Of a stretch of DNA of 64,000 bases, positions 1 to 8,666 are shown one piece after another. The translations under genes were made by a program, and so were the position numbers. Under the pieces are notes generated by a model, which was not told the origin of the DNA, made no database searches, and worked only from the letters and a program-made list of their open reading frames with translations. How positions within the stretch are numbered: the first letter of the stretch is position 1; the number at the start of each line of letters is the position of its first letter. Source of the stretch: Mesonia sp008017825 (lineage in GTDB: Bacteria > Bacteroidota > Bacteroidia > Flavobacteriales > Flavobacteriaceae); contig NZ_VRLS01000012.1 of the NCBI RefSeq assembly GCF_008017825.1, positions 1 through 64,000 of the forward strand, given 5' to 3'.

Positions 1-78
1 TAACTTGATAACAAAAATGGTGGATAGTGATAAAATTCATCAAGCAAAATTAATAAGCAACTAACTACTGACCTCTAA

Positions 79-360
79 GAGTTTAAATCTTTTTCTAAAC
101 CTTATTTTGATCGAGGTAAGGCTTGGAGTTTTACTTCTTTAGAACGTAATGTTTTTATAAAAAATAAAATAGCGTGGTTCGATGAATTACTCCAAACTCA
201 AATGGGACTTTGTAGAGGTTCTGGAGTATTAGAAAAAACTACAAATGGGTGGAGAATACAACATTATGTACTTTCTATTAGTATTCCTAACGAAAATGTC
301 GCTGAAATCACGAGATTGAAAAAGAATTTTGAAGAAAAATTTATAAAAACAATACCTTAA
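79..360 (+). pseudogene. C-terminal remnant of a SnoaL_3/NTF2-like protein
   Basis: The frame is open from a stop codon at 76-78 to the stop at 358-360 and encodes about 93 residues with no start codon near the beginning. The translation contains a Tyr-Phe-Asp run followed by KAWSF, then NVFI, AWFDE, GLCRGSGVLE, GWRIQHYVLS and IPNENV. This order is typical of the second half of SnoaL_3 / nuclear transport factor 2-like proteins. Upstream, the matching part is not in the same frame: frame 1 has stops at 25-33 and 76-78, and frame 2 runs only to about 59. The gene therefore looks broken by a frameshift or a stop, or is a decayed copy whose 5' part lies outside the window. The family assignment comes from recognising the motif pattern; the substrate is unknown. 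Confidence 0.55.
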
Positions 361-412
361 AGTGTAACAATTTAGCACAATCTTTTACCTATAACTATAT
401 AAATAACAAATC

Positions 413-2488
413 ATGAAAATAACACTTAAACAAAGTTTACTTGTTGCTGCTGCATCGTTTGCGGTTCTTTCTTGTAAAGAAGATCCAAAAAACGATAAAG
501 ATATGGCTCAAGCAGAGGAGAAAACTCCAGGTATCGAATTGCAATATATGGATACGCTTGTGAGTCCTAAAAATGACTTCTACAATTACGTAAATGGTAA
601 TTGGATGAAAACCACTACTATCCCAGACGACAGAACTTCTTGGGGAGGTTTTCAGGTTTTACGTAAAAGTACCGATGATGATGTGCTAGCCATAGTAGAT
701 AAGGCACAAAAAGAAAACAAATATGCTGCAGATACCGATCAAGCAAAAGCTTTGTTTTTGTTTAATTCAAAATTAGATACGGTTGCTAGAGATAAAGCAG
801 GAATTAGCCCTCTTCAACCGGCTTTAGAAAAGATTAATAGTATTAAAAATGTAGGAGATCTACAAAGCGTTTTAGCTAAAAATGCATCTACTATCTCTGC
901 TCCATTTTTTGGATTAGCAGCTTATTCAGATCCTGCAGATAGCAATATGAATACCGCTTATGTTACTCCGGGTGGTTTAGGTCTTCCAGATCGTGATTTT
1001 TATACCAAGCAAGATGCAGATTCTAAAGAGATAAGAGAAAAGTATGTAGCACATATCTCTAGAATGTTCCAAATTTTAGGAGATGATAGCGCTGCTGCGG
1101 AAAAGCAAGCAAAACAAATCTTAGATTTTGAAACACGTCTAGCGACTCCACGTTTAGATAAAGTGGCTAGTAGAGATTTTAGAAATTTTAATAACCCACG
1201 TTCTATTGATGAGCTTCAAGAAATGGTTCCTGCAATTGACTGGAAAAAATACTTTGACGATTTAGGAGTAGAAAAAGAGTTAGATACGGTAATTGTGATG
1301 CAACCTAAGTACATGGAAGAAGTACAAAAGGTTTTAAAAGAAGGAAATGTAGAACTTTGGAAAACCGTAATGCGTTGGGCAACTTTAAATGATGCTGCAG
1401 GAATGCTTACTACCGAGTTAGAAATGGCTAACTGGGATTTTTATAGCAAAACTCTTAACGGAGCTAAAAAACAACGTCCATCTAGAGAGCGTGCTTTAGC
1501 TACCGTAAACGGATCTGTAGGAGAAGCTTTAGGTAAATTATATGTAGATGAGAAGTTTCCGCCAGAAGCGAAAGAAAAGGCAGAAAAAATGATCGATAAT
1601 GTAATCGCTGCTTTTCAAGCTAGAATTGAGAAGTTAGACTGGATGAGCGACAGTACTAAAGTAAAAGCAATTGAAAAGTTGGATAAATTTACCGTTAAGA
1701 TTGGTTATCCAGATGAGTGGGAAGATTATTCTAACTTAGAGATCAATAAAGACAATAACTACTATAATAATATGGTAGCAGTTTCTAACTGGAGCTACAA
1801 GAAAAATCTTTCAGAGATTGGTGAGCCAGTAGATAAAACTGAATGGGGAATGTCGCCACAAACGGTAAATGCTTATTTCAATCCGTTTAATAATGAGATT
1901 GTTTTCCCAGCAGCTATTTTACAACCACCATTTTATAACTACAAAGCAGACGCTGCAGTAAACTATGGAGGAATTGGGGCTGTAATTGGTCACGAAATTT
2001 CTCACGCTTTTGATGATAGCGGAGCTCGTTTTGATGCTGATGGTAACCTTAAAAACTGGTGGACCGATGCTGATTTAGAGAAATTTACCGAAAGAGGAAA
2101 TAAATTAGCAGATCAATATAGCGATATCGAAGTATTAGATTCTGTATACATCAACGGTAAATTCACTTTAGGAGAAAACATTGGTGACCTTGGTGGTGTT
2201 TTAGCTGCTTATGACGGTTTACAAATGCATTATGAGAAAAACGGAAGACCAGAAAACATTGATGGCTTTACACCAGAACAACGTTTCTTTATGTCTTGGG
2301 CAACCGTATGGAGAACCAAAATGCGTGATGAAGCTTTACGTAACAAAATAAAAACTGATACGCATTCTCCAGGAATGTACAGAGCTTACGTACCATTACA
2401 AAACATCGAAGAATTCTACCAAGCTTTTGATATTAAAGAAGGAGATTCTATGTATGTAGCACCAAAAGACAGAGTTTCTATTTGGTAA
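413..2488 (+). CDS. M13 family (neprilysin/PepO-like) zinc endopeptidase, lipoprotein
   Basis: This 691-residue protein is a secreted zinc endopeptidase of family M13. A lipoprotein signal peptide ends in a lipobox with Cys21, so it is probably anchored to a membrane facing the periplasm or outside. The zinc-binding HEISH lies at residues 527-531, and the third ligand motif ENIGD is at 588-592. An NAYF-type substrate-binding motif precedes the HEXXH. The length is normal for the family. M13 enzymes cut peptides of roughly up to 40 residues, so peptide scavenging is likely. It is a single gene followed by a strong terminator and facing a convergent operon. It contains one exact copy of the dispersed CGC-N4-GCGGAA word at 1090 and a variant with a longer spacer at 1557-1570. 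Confidence 0.95.
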   Translation: MKITLKQSLLVAAASFAVLSCKEDPKNDKDMAQAEEKTPGIELQYMDTLVSPKNDFYNYVNGNWMKTTTIPDDRTSWGGFQVLRKSTDDDVLAIVDKAQKENKYAADTDQAKALFLFNSKLDTVARDKAGISPLQPALEKINSIKNVGDLQSVLAKNASTISAPFFGLAAYSDPADSNMNTAYVTPGGLGLPDRDFYTKQDADSKEIREKYVAHISRMFQILGDDSAAAEKQAKQILDFETRLATPRLDKVASRDFRNFNNPRSIDELQEMVPAIDWKKYFDDLGVEKELDTVIVMQPKYMEEVQKVLKEGNVELWKTVMRWATLNDAAGMLTTELEMANWDFYSKTLNGAKKQRPSRERALATVNGSVGEALGKLYVDEKFPPEAKEKAEKMIDNVIAAFQARIEKLDWMSDSTKVKAIEKLDKFTVKIGYPDEWEDYSNLEINKDNNYYNNMVAVSNWSYKKNLSEIGEPVDKTEWGMSPQTVNAYFNPFNNEIVFPAAILQPPFYNYKADAAVNYGGIGAVIGHEISHAFDDSGARFDADGNLKNWWTDADLEKFTERGNKLADQYSDIEVLDSVYINGKFTLGENIGDLGGVLAAYDGLQMHYEKNGRPENIDGFTPEQRFFMSWATVWRTKMRDEALRNKIKTDTHSPGMYRAYVPLQNIEEFYQAFDIKEGDSMYVAPKDRVSIW
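1090..1102 (+). repeat. CGC-N4-GCGGAA dispersed word, GCT form
   Basis: Exact copy inside the M13 peptidase gene, read in frame as Ser-Ala-Ala-Ala-Glu. Confidence 0.8.
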
Positions 2489-2510
2489 TATATTGGCTTG
2501 ATAACTAACA

Positions 2511-2540
2511 AAAACCCATCGATTTTCGATGGGTTTTTTA
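2511..2540. terminator. Bidirectional intrinsic terminator
   Basis: A perfect 12-bp inverted repeat (2511-2522 with 2526-2537) has a 3-nt loop, A-tracts on the left and T-tracts on the right. It lies between two convergent genes and can serve both strands. Confidence 0.9.
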
Positions 2541-2544
2541 TTAA

Positions 2545-3348
2545 TTAAGGTTGATGCAAAAACTTAAAGTTTAGCAATAAGCAGGTTTGTTTTACATCAA
2601 TTTCTTTTCCTTTAGAGTTTGTAGTCTGATCAAAAATTGGAGGCTCTAAACCCCTCTTTTTCGCTGCTGCGGAATAATATATTTCTCGCGAAGGATGATC
2701 TGGATAAACACCGTGAAAAACTCCAGCAATAGACTTTTCAACTAATCGAATTAACAACCTCATCCCGTCTTTTTGTTCAATTAAGTTTACTGGAGCATGA
2801 GGATTTTGAATGTTTTCTCGTCCTGCCAAATAGTTTACAGGATGTCGATCTTTACCTACTAAACCTCCAAACCTTACTATAGTGGTTTTAAACTTATCAC
2901 TGTTCTGCCAAAGTTTTTCCACTTCTATTAATTGCTGACCTGCAGAGGAATTAGCATTCGGAATATCATTTTCTGTGTAAGTAGGAATACTTTCTCCATC
3001 TTCAAAAATCGACGTAGAACTTACATAAACTACATATTTCACCCTACTTTTTTCTACTTCCGTAAAAAGTAGAGTCATTTTTTTTACAAAATCCTCTTTT
3101 GGATTTTTTCTTAATCCCGGCGGAATATCAATTATTAAGGTATCTGTTTCTTTCAGAAACTCCTCAATATTACCTTCAACGCCTTCTTCTGTTAAAGCAA
3201 TTAAAAAAGCTTCTATTCCCACCTTGGTGAGTTGATCTATCTTAGAAGGTGAAGTCGTGCTTCCCTTAACTTGATACCCCTCTTTTAACAATATCTCTGC
3301 TAAAGGAAACCCTAACCAACCACATCCTAATATGGATACTTTCTTCAT
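2545..3348 (-). CDS. YeeZ-like NAD(P)-binding short-chain dehydrogenase/epimerase
   Basis: This 267-residue protein has an N-terminal Rossmann motif, GCGWLGFPL, at about residues 8-16. It has the SDR-like segment VVYVSSTSIF near the middle, and its overall form resembles E. coli YeeZ and related extended SDR proteins. The substrate is unknown. It is the last gene of a minus-strand cluster, 7 nt after the 62-residue membrane protein, and ends at the bidirectional terminator. It contains an exact copy of the dispersed CGC-N4-GCGGAA word near its 3' end, encoding SAAAKK. Confidence 0.8.
   Translation of the reverse strand: MKKVSILGCGWLGFPLAEILLKEGYQVKGSTTSPSKIDQLTKVGIEAFLIALTEEGVEGNIEEFLKETDTLIIDIPPGLRKNPKEDFVKKMTLLFTEVEKSRVKYVVYVSSTSIFEDGESIPTYTENDIPNANSSAGQQLIEVEKLWQNSDKFKTTIVRFGGLVGKDRHPVNYLAGRENIQNPHAPVNLIEQKDGMRLLIRLVEKSIAGVFHGVYPDHPSREIYYSAAAKKRGLEPPIFDQTTNSKGKEIDVKQTCLLLNFKFLHQP
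2662..2674 (+). repeat. CGC-N4-GCGGAA dispersed word, GCT form
   Basis: Exact copy on the strand opposite to the YeeZ-like gene; the coding strand reads Ser-Ala-Ala-Ala. Confidence 0.8.
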
Positions 3349-3355
3349 TCTAAAA

Positions 3356-3544
3356 TTAATATTGTTTGTGTTTCCATTGGAAATAAGAAATGAGCACCCA
3401 AAAAAGGGAATTAAAAAACAAGAGAAATAAAAATCGCTGAAAAGAAAATTCTTTATCTATGAAAAAATAGAAAGATAATTCCGTAAAGAAAGAAACAGGA
3501 AGTGCTCCTAATAAAAATCCATAAATTACAATATGTTTCTTCAT
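3356..3544 (-). CDS. Small two-helix membrane protein, unknown function
   Basis: A 62-residue protein with two predicted membrane segments (about residues 6-28 and 36-56) and a basic C-terminal tail ending WKHKQY. I do not recognise a family. Its ATG overlaps the stop codon of the upstream M28 peptidase gene (4-nt overlap, 3541-3544), and the dehydrogenase follows 7 nt later. It is therefore almost certainly co-translated with its neighbours, and the tight coupling is the best evidence that it is real. It could be a partner of the membrane-embedded M28 peptidase, but that is inference only. Confidence 0.6.
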   Translation of the reverse strand: MKKHIVIYGFLLGALPVSFFTELSFYFFIDKEFSFQRFLFLLFFNSLFWVLISYFQWKHKQY

Positions 3545-5844
3545 TCTAAAATTACTTTTTGCTTCGTCATCATTACATCGTTTAATACAAAAGGTCTCGG
3601 CATCATCTTCTCGTCTCTTGGAACAATATTTAAGGTCTTATTTTCCTGCAAATCATAACTTGCATCGTAAACTTCTAAAACCGGTGATATTTCTGTATTT
3701 TTTAACTTCAATTTCAATCTTAACGTATCTTGATCTACAGCGAAATACGTGAGTAATTTAGGTGTTTTTCGGTTTTTATAATAAGGGAGTTGATGATTTG
3801 GAGTTGCTTTTTCGTTGGCGGTTAAGCTTTCTACTTTTACATTTTTATCTAAGAACACTTCTATTCTTTTTACTTCTCGTTGCGGACTTATTTTTACGTT
3901 ATATTCCGTAAATGTGTTATCTAATCTATTTTTTTCTACTTGTATCGCTGCTGCGGAAATATTTACTAAAGGCGCCACTGAAGTGTAGGTGTATTGAGCG
4001 TTATACTTACTATCAAAAATTACTGAATCTACATTACTATCATCTTTATTAAAATAAGGTTTGGTATAAGCATCTAATGTATGATCATAAGTATTCCAAG
4101 TAGCTTGTTTTTGATCTACATCTAACATATAGATTAAACTATTGGGTTTAGGTCGGTCTTCTGTATATCCCGATTGACTGTGAGCGGTTAGAAATAGAAA
4201 ACCTGCTAAGGCCGCAAAAATCAAAACACCTGCTTTTTTATACTTTAAGTAAGCCATTACAGACCACAGTAATCCAAAAATGAGCATCACAAATAAGGCG
4301 CTAATAAATAATTTACTTAATCCTAAACCTACAGGAAAGAATTGAACCAAAGGAACTAATATTATAAGCGCTGGCACTCCTAAAAGTAAATGTAAATAAG
4401 GGTTTCTCTTGTTAAAGAGCAATAAACCAAAGGATAGTAAAGAGAAGAAAAAAGGAATGATAAAATAAGCCGCTCCTTTTAAAATGAAAGCAATAATGCT
4501 GAGTAAGATCAACCAAATAACTAAAGGTGTTACAAAAGCATTTTTATTTTTCTCGGTAGTAGTTGCTGAATAGTTCCTATAAAAATAAAACAAAATCGCT
4601 AAAGTTAAAGAAACTCCAACCCCAATATATAAATGTCCGTTAGACGGAAAATCGTTTTGATTCTCTAAAACAGAATCATAAATATCTGGGAGTTTATCAC
4701 TTAAGGTTGCGCTTATTAGAATTCCAAAAAATAATGCTCTCGAAAAATCCCAAAATCCTCTTCCTATTTGTTTAAAGTCTAAAATTTTATGACGCATACC
4801 ATATACGAACAATCCAAGAAAGATCACCCAAGCAAAAACAAGCATTGGATAGATAAATGAGAATGGATAATGAACGATATCTAAACCAAAGAAATTGAAA
4901 TATACTTGATCCTTATCCGCTTTAAGCGAATCTAAATCTACTTGTGAAAAATAGGGCAATAATGCTTGTAAATAAGTTGCTTGGTGCACCAAAGATTCTA
5001 TATCTAAATTCTCTGGAGTGTCTTTTGCAGTGTGATAATCAAAATGGTCATCGATAAATGCGAAAAAGAAACTTGGAGTATCGTTAACTTCTCTAAAGAC
5101 AGTTGCATCTGTATCGTTAGGAAGCTTCTTGTAAACACTATACATTAAAGAAGTGGCTACAGGAAATTGCGGATTTGCTTCCGCGAAAGCGTTAATGAGA
5201 TTGGTGTTTCCTGTATTGGTTTCAAGAATAGTGTTGGAAGGTCCTCCACTTCCGCGAGCTTCAAAGTTTAAAACGAGACCTATATTTTTTGCCCAAGTAT
5301 GTTCTTTTACAAATAAACCAGCTCCGCTTAATCCTACTTCCTCTCCATCAGTAAAACAAATAACAATATCATTTTTTGGCTGCGGATTGTTCTGTAAAAA
5401 CACTCGAAGACTTTCTAAAATCACTCCAACTCCAGATGCTGCATCACTAGCGCCTGGGGAAGAATGAACTGCGCTGTCATAGTGAGTCATCACCAATAAA
5501 GCAGATCGACTAGGGTCATTTCCTTCTATTTTAGCAAGTATATTTTGGGGAGCAGTTAAGATTCCGCTATTATTGAAATCATAACCTTTTTGGGTTTGAA
5601 CTTCTAAGCCTAAATCTTGCAGTTGTTGTACAATATAGTTTCTTACTTTACTATGAGCCTTTGTTCCTATAGAATGCGGCTGACTTCCTATTCTTTTAAC
5701 ATGATTAAACGTATTGGCAGTAGAAAATGAATTTTTTGTTTCTTCCTTAAAGTAGGTTGCCGAAGGCTGAAGCCCTTCAATACTTACATAAGAAATAAGA
5801 CTTATTAGAAGAACTATAAAAAGACTAGTAAGAATTCTTCTCAT
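3541..5844 (-). CDS. M28 family membrane aminopeptidase
   Basis: A 767-residue protein with an N-terminal signal/anchor helix, an M28 zinc aminopeptidase domain (about residues 40-310) and then a block of about eight hydrophobic helices (about 320-560). A soluble C-terminal domain follows. Visible metal-site residues are H121 and D123 in THYDS, D134 in GASDAASG, E168/E169 in TDGEEVG and E195 in NFEARG. The architecture resembles the eukaryotic ER metallopeptidase 1 (Fxna) type. The catalytic domain probably faces the periplasm and trims peptides. The start lies 1 nt downstream of the zinc-finger gene's stop codon. Two exact copies of the dispersed word are embedded (3946 and 5179). Confidence 0.92.
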   Translation of the reverse strand: MRRILTSLFIVLLISLISYVSIEGLQPSATYFKEETKNSFSTANTFNHVKRIGSQPHSIGTKAHSKVRNYIVQQLQDLGLEVQTQKGYDFNNSGILTAPQNILAKIEGNDPSRSALLVMTHYDSAVHSSPGASDAASGVGVILESLRVFLQNNPQPKNDIVICFTDGEEVGLSGAGLFVKEHTWAKNIGLVLNFEARGSGGPSNTILETNTGNTNLINAFAEANPQFPVATSLMYSVYKKLPNDTDATVFREVNDTPSFFFAFIDDHFDYHTAKDTPENLDIESLVHQATYLQALLPYFSQVDLDSLKADKDQVYFNFFGLDIVHYPFSFIYPMLVFAWVIFLGLFVYGMRHKILDFKQIGRGFWDFSRALFFGILISATLSDKLPDIYDSVLENQNDFPSNGHLYIGVGVSLTLAILFYFYRNYSATTTEKNKNAFVTPLVIWLILLSIIAFILKGAAYFIIPFFFSLLSFGLLLFNKRNPYLHLLLGVPALIILVPLVQFFPVGLGLSKLFISALFVMLIFGLLWSVMAYLKYKKAGVLIFAALAGFLFLTAHSQSGYTEDRPKPNSLIYMLDVDQKQATWNTYDHTLDAYTKPYFNKDDSNVDSVIFDSKYNAQYTYTSVAPLVNISAAAIQVEKNRLDNTFTEYNVKISPQREVKRIEVFLDKNVKVESLTANEKATPNHQLPYYKNRKTPKLLTYFAVDQDTLRLKLKLKNTEISPVLEVYDASYDLQENKTLNIVPRDEKMMPRPFVLNDVMMTKQKVILE
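3946..3958 (+). repeat. CGC-N4-GCGGAA dispersed word, GCT form
   Basis: Exact copy on the strand opposite to the M28 gene, which reads Ser-Ala-Ala-Ala here. Confidence 0.8.
5179..5191 (-). repeat. CGC-N4-GCGGAA dispersed word, TTC form
   Basis: Exact copy on the coding strand of the M28 gene, read as Ala-Phe-Ala-Glu. With the following GC it forms a longer imperfect palindrome. Confidence 0.8.
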
Positions 5845-5845
5845 G

Positions 5846-6199
5846 TTAATCTATTCTTTTTACTAAAGCGTAGTATTCATTTTCTAAGGGCAAATATCCT
5901 TGATCGTAGACAAAATAGTAGATGGTACCTTTTTGAGTCGTATAAATATTGGTGATTAAATCGAAATCGAAACCTAAAGAGAGTAGTTTAGATTTTGTGG
6001 TTTTAGATTTTTTATCGGGATTGAGTTCTTGAAGAATTCGATAATTTTTTCGCAATCGGTTGTTGGTATTCCGTACAAGATTATTAGAATCTTTATTTAA
6101 GCGATTGTTGTAAGCATTGCGACAGTAATCGCTACAGAATTTTTTATCAATCCTGCCAACTATCTTTTCTTTACACTCTAGACATTCTTTTTGCATCAT
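5846..6199 (-). CDS. Small treble-clef zinc-finger protein, unknown function
   Basis: A 117-residue protein with an N-terminal CLEC ... FCSDYCRNAY arrangement (Cys6, Cys9, Cys22, Cys26). This is a likely four-cysteine zinc site of the FCS/MYM-like type. A basic middle segment (about residues 33-70) is rich in Asn, Arg and Lys and could contact nucleic acid, and a conserved-looking C-terminal half follows. Similar short proteins occur in Flavobacteriia without known function. It is the first gene of the minus-strand operon with the M28 peptidase (1-nt gap). No clear TAnnTTTG promoter is visible directly upstream. Confidence 0.75.
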   Translation of the reverse strand: MMQKECLECKEKIVGRIDKKFCSDYCRNAYNNRLNKDSNNLVRNTNNRLRKNYRILQELNPDKKSKTTKSKLLSLGFDFDLITNIYTTQKGTIYYFVYDQGYLPLENEYYALVKRID

Positions 6200-6233
6200 C
6201 TAAAGGTAATAAAATTGAAAATAAAACTAGGTA

Positions 6234-6266
6234 TAAAATAAAAGCACCACTTAAAAAGTGGTGCTT
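6234..6266 (-). terminator. Intrinsic terminator of the cold-shock gene
   Basis: A 10-bp perfect stem (6242-6251 with 6257-6266) with an A-rich loop is followed on the minus strand by a T-rich stretch. It separates the cold-shock gene from the operon downstream. Confidence 0.85.
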
Positions 6267-6289
6267 AGAAAATAAATAATAACTATATA

Positions 6290-6484
6290 TTATTCGATGA
6301 TGCGAACGTTTGTCGCAGTCAATCCTTTTCTTCCTTCGCTTTCAACGTATTCAACACGGTCACCTTCGTTTAATGACTCACCATCTAATCCTGTGATGTG
6401 AACAAAAATGTCGTTTCCTGTGTCTTCGTTGGTAATGAATCCGTATCCTTTAGACTCATTGAAAAATTTAACTGTACCTTCCAT
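6290..6484 (-). CDS. Cold-shock domain protein (CspA family)
   Basis: A 64-residue single cold-shock domain. RNP1 appears as KGYGFIT (about residues 12-18) and RNP2 as DIFVHIT (about 25-31), so single-stranded RNA/DNA binding and RNA-chaperone activity are expected. The length is normal. It has its own terminator and its own promoter (TAGGTTTG, 6513-6520), giving a short leader of roughly 20-25 nt. That is unlike the long thermosensing leader of E. coli cspA. Confidence 0.95.
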   Translation of the reverse strand: MEGTVKFFNESKGYGFITNEDTGNDIFVHITGLDGESLNEGDRVEYVESEGRKGLTATNVRIIE

Positions 6485-6512
6485 TATAAAAAAATAAAAT
6501 ATTAATAAAGTA

Positions 6513-6520
6513 CAAACCTA
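6513..6520 (-). promoter_or_regulatory. Bacteroidota-type promoter -7 element for the cold-shock gene
   Basis: The minus strand reads TAGGTTTG. A TTG that could serve as the -33 element lies 17 bp upstream (6538-6540), close to the usual spacing. Confidence 0.6.
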
Positions 6521-6587
6521 CAATTTAAAATTGATTTCAAAATGAAATTAATGTAAATTTTTTATAAATTAATTGATTTTTAGTGAT

Positions 6588-6830
6588 TTAATCTAAATTC
6601 TTTCCTTGCATTTTTTTGATATTCTCTGGCGTAAGCATATAATCTTTAAGCTTTCTTCCTTTAGATCTATAGTATAAAAACAAAGGCATCCAAACAAAAA
6701 TCCCTGTTCCTAAAGAAGAACCTATAAGAATACCACCTAGTTTTATATCTATTTCAGTTTGATTAAGGTAAATTCCTGTTCCTAGCGTAATGGCTATGGC
6801 GACAAAAAGTATAATAATAGCGTATTTCAT
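6588..6830 (-). CDS. Small two-helix membrane protein, unknown function
   Basis: An 80-residue protein with two hydrophobic helices (about 3-22 and 31-54), a basic loop YRSKGRKLKD and a short C-terminal tail. I do not recognise a named family. It starts 1 nt after the stop codon of the chloride channel gene, so the two are co-transcribed. A role linked to the channel is possible but unsupported by any motif. Confidence 0.65.
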   Translation of the reverse strand: MKYAIIILFVAIAITLGTGIYLNQTEIDIKLGGILIGSSLGTGIFVWMPLFLYYRSKGRKLKDYMLTPENIKKMQGKNLD

Positions 6831-6831
6831 T

Positions 6832-8604
6832 TTAATAAGTAATTAATTTTCGGCGGTAAGCCGTTAACATTTTAGATTTAGAAACGAAACCAACATACTT
6901 CCCTTCTTTAATCACAGGTAAATTCCACGCTCCACTGCTCTGAAATTTCCCCATCACCATTTGCATATCGTCTTTTCCGTAATAAATATAATCTGGAGCA
7001 TCATGCATCAAAAATTCTACCAATACTGCATCGTATAAAGAAGTGTCGAACATCATTTCTCTAATATCGTCTAGCGTAATAACCCCAACCAATTCTTCTT
7101 CTTCGTTCACCACGGGAAAGAGATTCCTTTTCGATTTAACCACTGCTGTGAATAACATATCTTTCAAGGTCATTTGTGGTTTTAATTTCACAAAATTCTC
7201 TTCGATGATACGATCTAATTTTAATAAGGTTAATACCGCCTGATCTTTATTATGGGTTATTAAAGCATTCTTATCCTTTAATTCTTTTGTATAAATATTA
7301 CTATCGCTAAAAGCTTTAGAAATCATAAATGAAATTCCCACCACGATCATTAAAGGTATAAACAACTCATACCCTCCAGTAATTTCAGCAATTAAAAACA
7401 TGGCGGTAAGTGGTGCTTGTAAAACTCCAGCCATAAGACCTGCCATTCCTACCATAGTAAAATTACTAGAAGGCAAATAAAAACCGAATTGTTTGCAAAT
7501 GTTCACAAAAAAACTTCCGGTCACGGCACCTAAAAATAAAACTGGCGCAAACACTCCTCCAACTCCACCACTGCTTAAGGTTACGGAAGTAGCGATAGGC
7601 TTTAAAAGTATGAGTCCGAAAATTAGAAATAATATAACCCACGAACTTTCAATAGTATCTTTAAACAAAAAGGTTTCTAACGCCTGATCGTAATTTTGAG
7701 CTATAAGATTATTCATAAATGAAAAACCTTCCCCGTATAATGGAGGAACTAAAAAGGTTAAGACTCCTAAAATAATTCCGGCAAGAACCACTTTAAGATA
7801 TTCGTTATTTACTTTACGGAATTGATTTTCTGTAGTAAAATAAACTTTAGAAAAGTAAACCGAAACCAGAGAAGCTAAAATCCCTAACAGAGCATAAAAC
7901 AAGATGTTTTTAATCTCAAAATGCTGTATATCTTTAAAGTTAACAATATACTGTTCTCCTATCACCCATATTCTTGTGACTACCGCTGCTGCGGAAGCAA
8001 ATAATAATGGTAATAAAGAGGCAAATGTAAGATCTAAACTAAACACTTCTATCGCAAATAGAATCGCCGCAATAGGAGCTTTGAAAATTGCTGAAAGAGA
8101 TCCTGCCGCGGCACAAACTAACAATAATTTTCTAGTCTGCGCTTTCATATGAAAGAGCTGTCCTATAGAAGATCCAAATGCTGCTCCTGTAGCCACCGAA
8201 GGACCTTCCAAACCTACTGAACCTCCAAACCCCACTGTTAAAGGCGCAGTCAAAAGAGAGCTAAAAGTATTCTTCCTACTCACCTTCCCTTCCTTCTTAG
8301 AAATAGAAAATAACGCCATAGGAATACCGTGAGAAACATCACTTTTTAGTACATATTTTCTTACGAGAAGCGTTAATAACAATCCTATACATGGGAAAGC
8401 AAAGTACCAATACGTATGATAAGACTGAATGATCCCTTCTTCAAAAATTGTACTTATAAAATGAGTAATATTTTTTAAAGCTACAGAAGCTAAACCTGCA
8501 ATTAAACCTACTAGAATAGAGAGCATATATACAAAATTCTTATCGGAGATATTTTTATATCTCCAAACTAGAAATTTTGTAAAGGGTGTCTTTTTCTTTA
8601 ACAT
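6832..8604 (-). CDS. CLC-family chloride channel with C-terminal CBS pair
   Basis: A 590-residue CLC protein with about ten to twelve hydrophobic segments up to residue 440, followed by a pair of CBS domains (about 455-585). Filter motifs are visible: SHGIP (91-95, the GSGIP equivalent), GLEGP (131-135, with gating Glu133) and GGVFAP. In the segment ILFAIEVF the residue equivalent to the proton glutamate of the E. coli exchanger (E203) is Val187. That pattern is typical of true chloride channels rather than H+/Cl- antiporters. The CBS pair suggests control by adenine nucleotides. It is first in a two-gene unit with the 80-residue membrane protein. One exact copy of the dispersed word lies at 7984. 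Confidence 0.93.
   Translation of the reverse strand: MLKKKTPFTKFLVWRYKNISDKNFVYMLSILVGLIAGLASVALKNITHFISTIFEEGIIQSYHTYWYFAFPCIGLLLTLLVRKYVLKSDVSHGIPMALFSISKKEGKVSRKNTFSSLLTAPLTVGFGGSVGLEGPSVATGAAFGSSIGQLFHMKAQTRKLLLVCAAAGSLSAIFKAPIAAILFAIEVFSLDLTFASLLPLLFASAAAVVTRIWVIGEQYIVNFKDIQHFEIKNILFYALLGILASLVSVYFSKVYFTTENQFRKVNNEYLKVVLAGIILGVLTFLVPPLYGEGFSFMNNLIAQNYDQALETFLFKDTIESSWVILFLIFGLILLKPIATSVTLSSGGVGGVFAPVLFLGAVTGSFFVNICKQFGFYLPSSNFTMVGMAGLMAGVLQAPLTAMFLIAEITGGYELFIPLMIVVGISFMISKAFSDSNIYTKELKDKNALITHNKDQAVLTLLKLDRIIEENFVKLKPQMTLKDMLFTAVVKSKRNLFPVVNEEEELVGVITLDDIREMMFDTSLYDAVLVEFLMHDAPDYIYYGKDDMQMVMGKFQSSGAWNLPVIKEGKYVGFVSKSKMLTAYRRKLITY
7984..7996 (+). repeat. CGC-N4-GCGGAA dispersed word, GCT form
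   Basis: Exact copy on the strand opposite to the CLC gene, which reads Ser-Ala-Ala-Ala here. Confidence 0.8.
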
Positions 8605-8630
8605 CTATACTATGGATCTACTAAATGTAG

Positions 8631-8657
8631 CAAAAAAAATCCTGCGTTAACAGGATT
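8631..8657 (-). terminator. Intrinsic terminator of aspS
   Basis: A 7-bp stem (8638-8644 with 8651-8657) with a 6-nt loop is followed on the minus strand by eight T residues. Confidence 0.8.
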
Positions 8658-8666
8658 ATATTTTTG

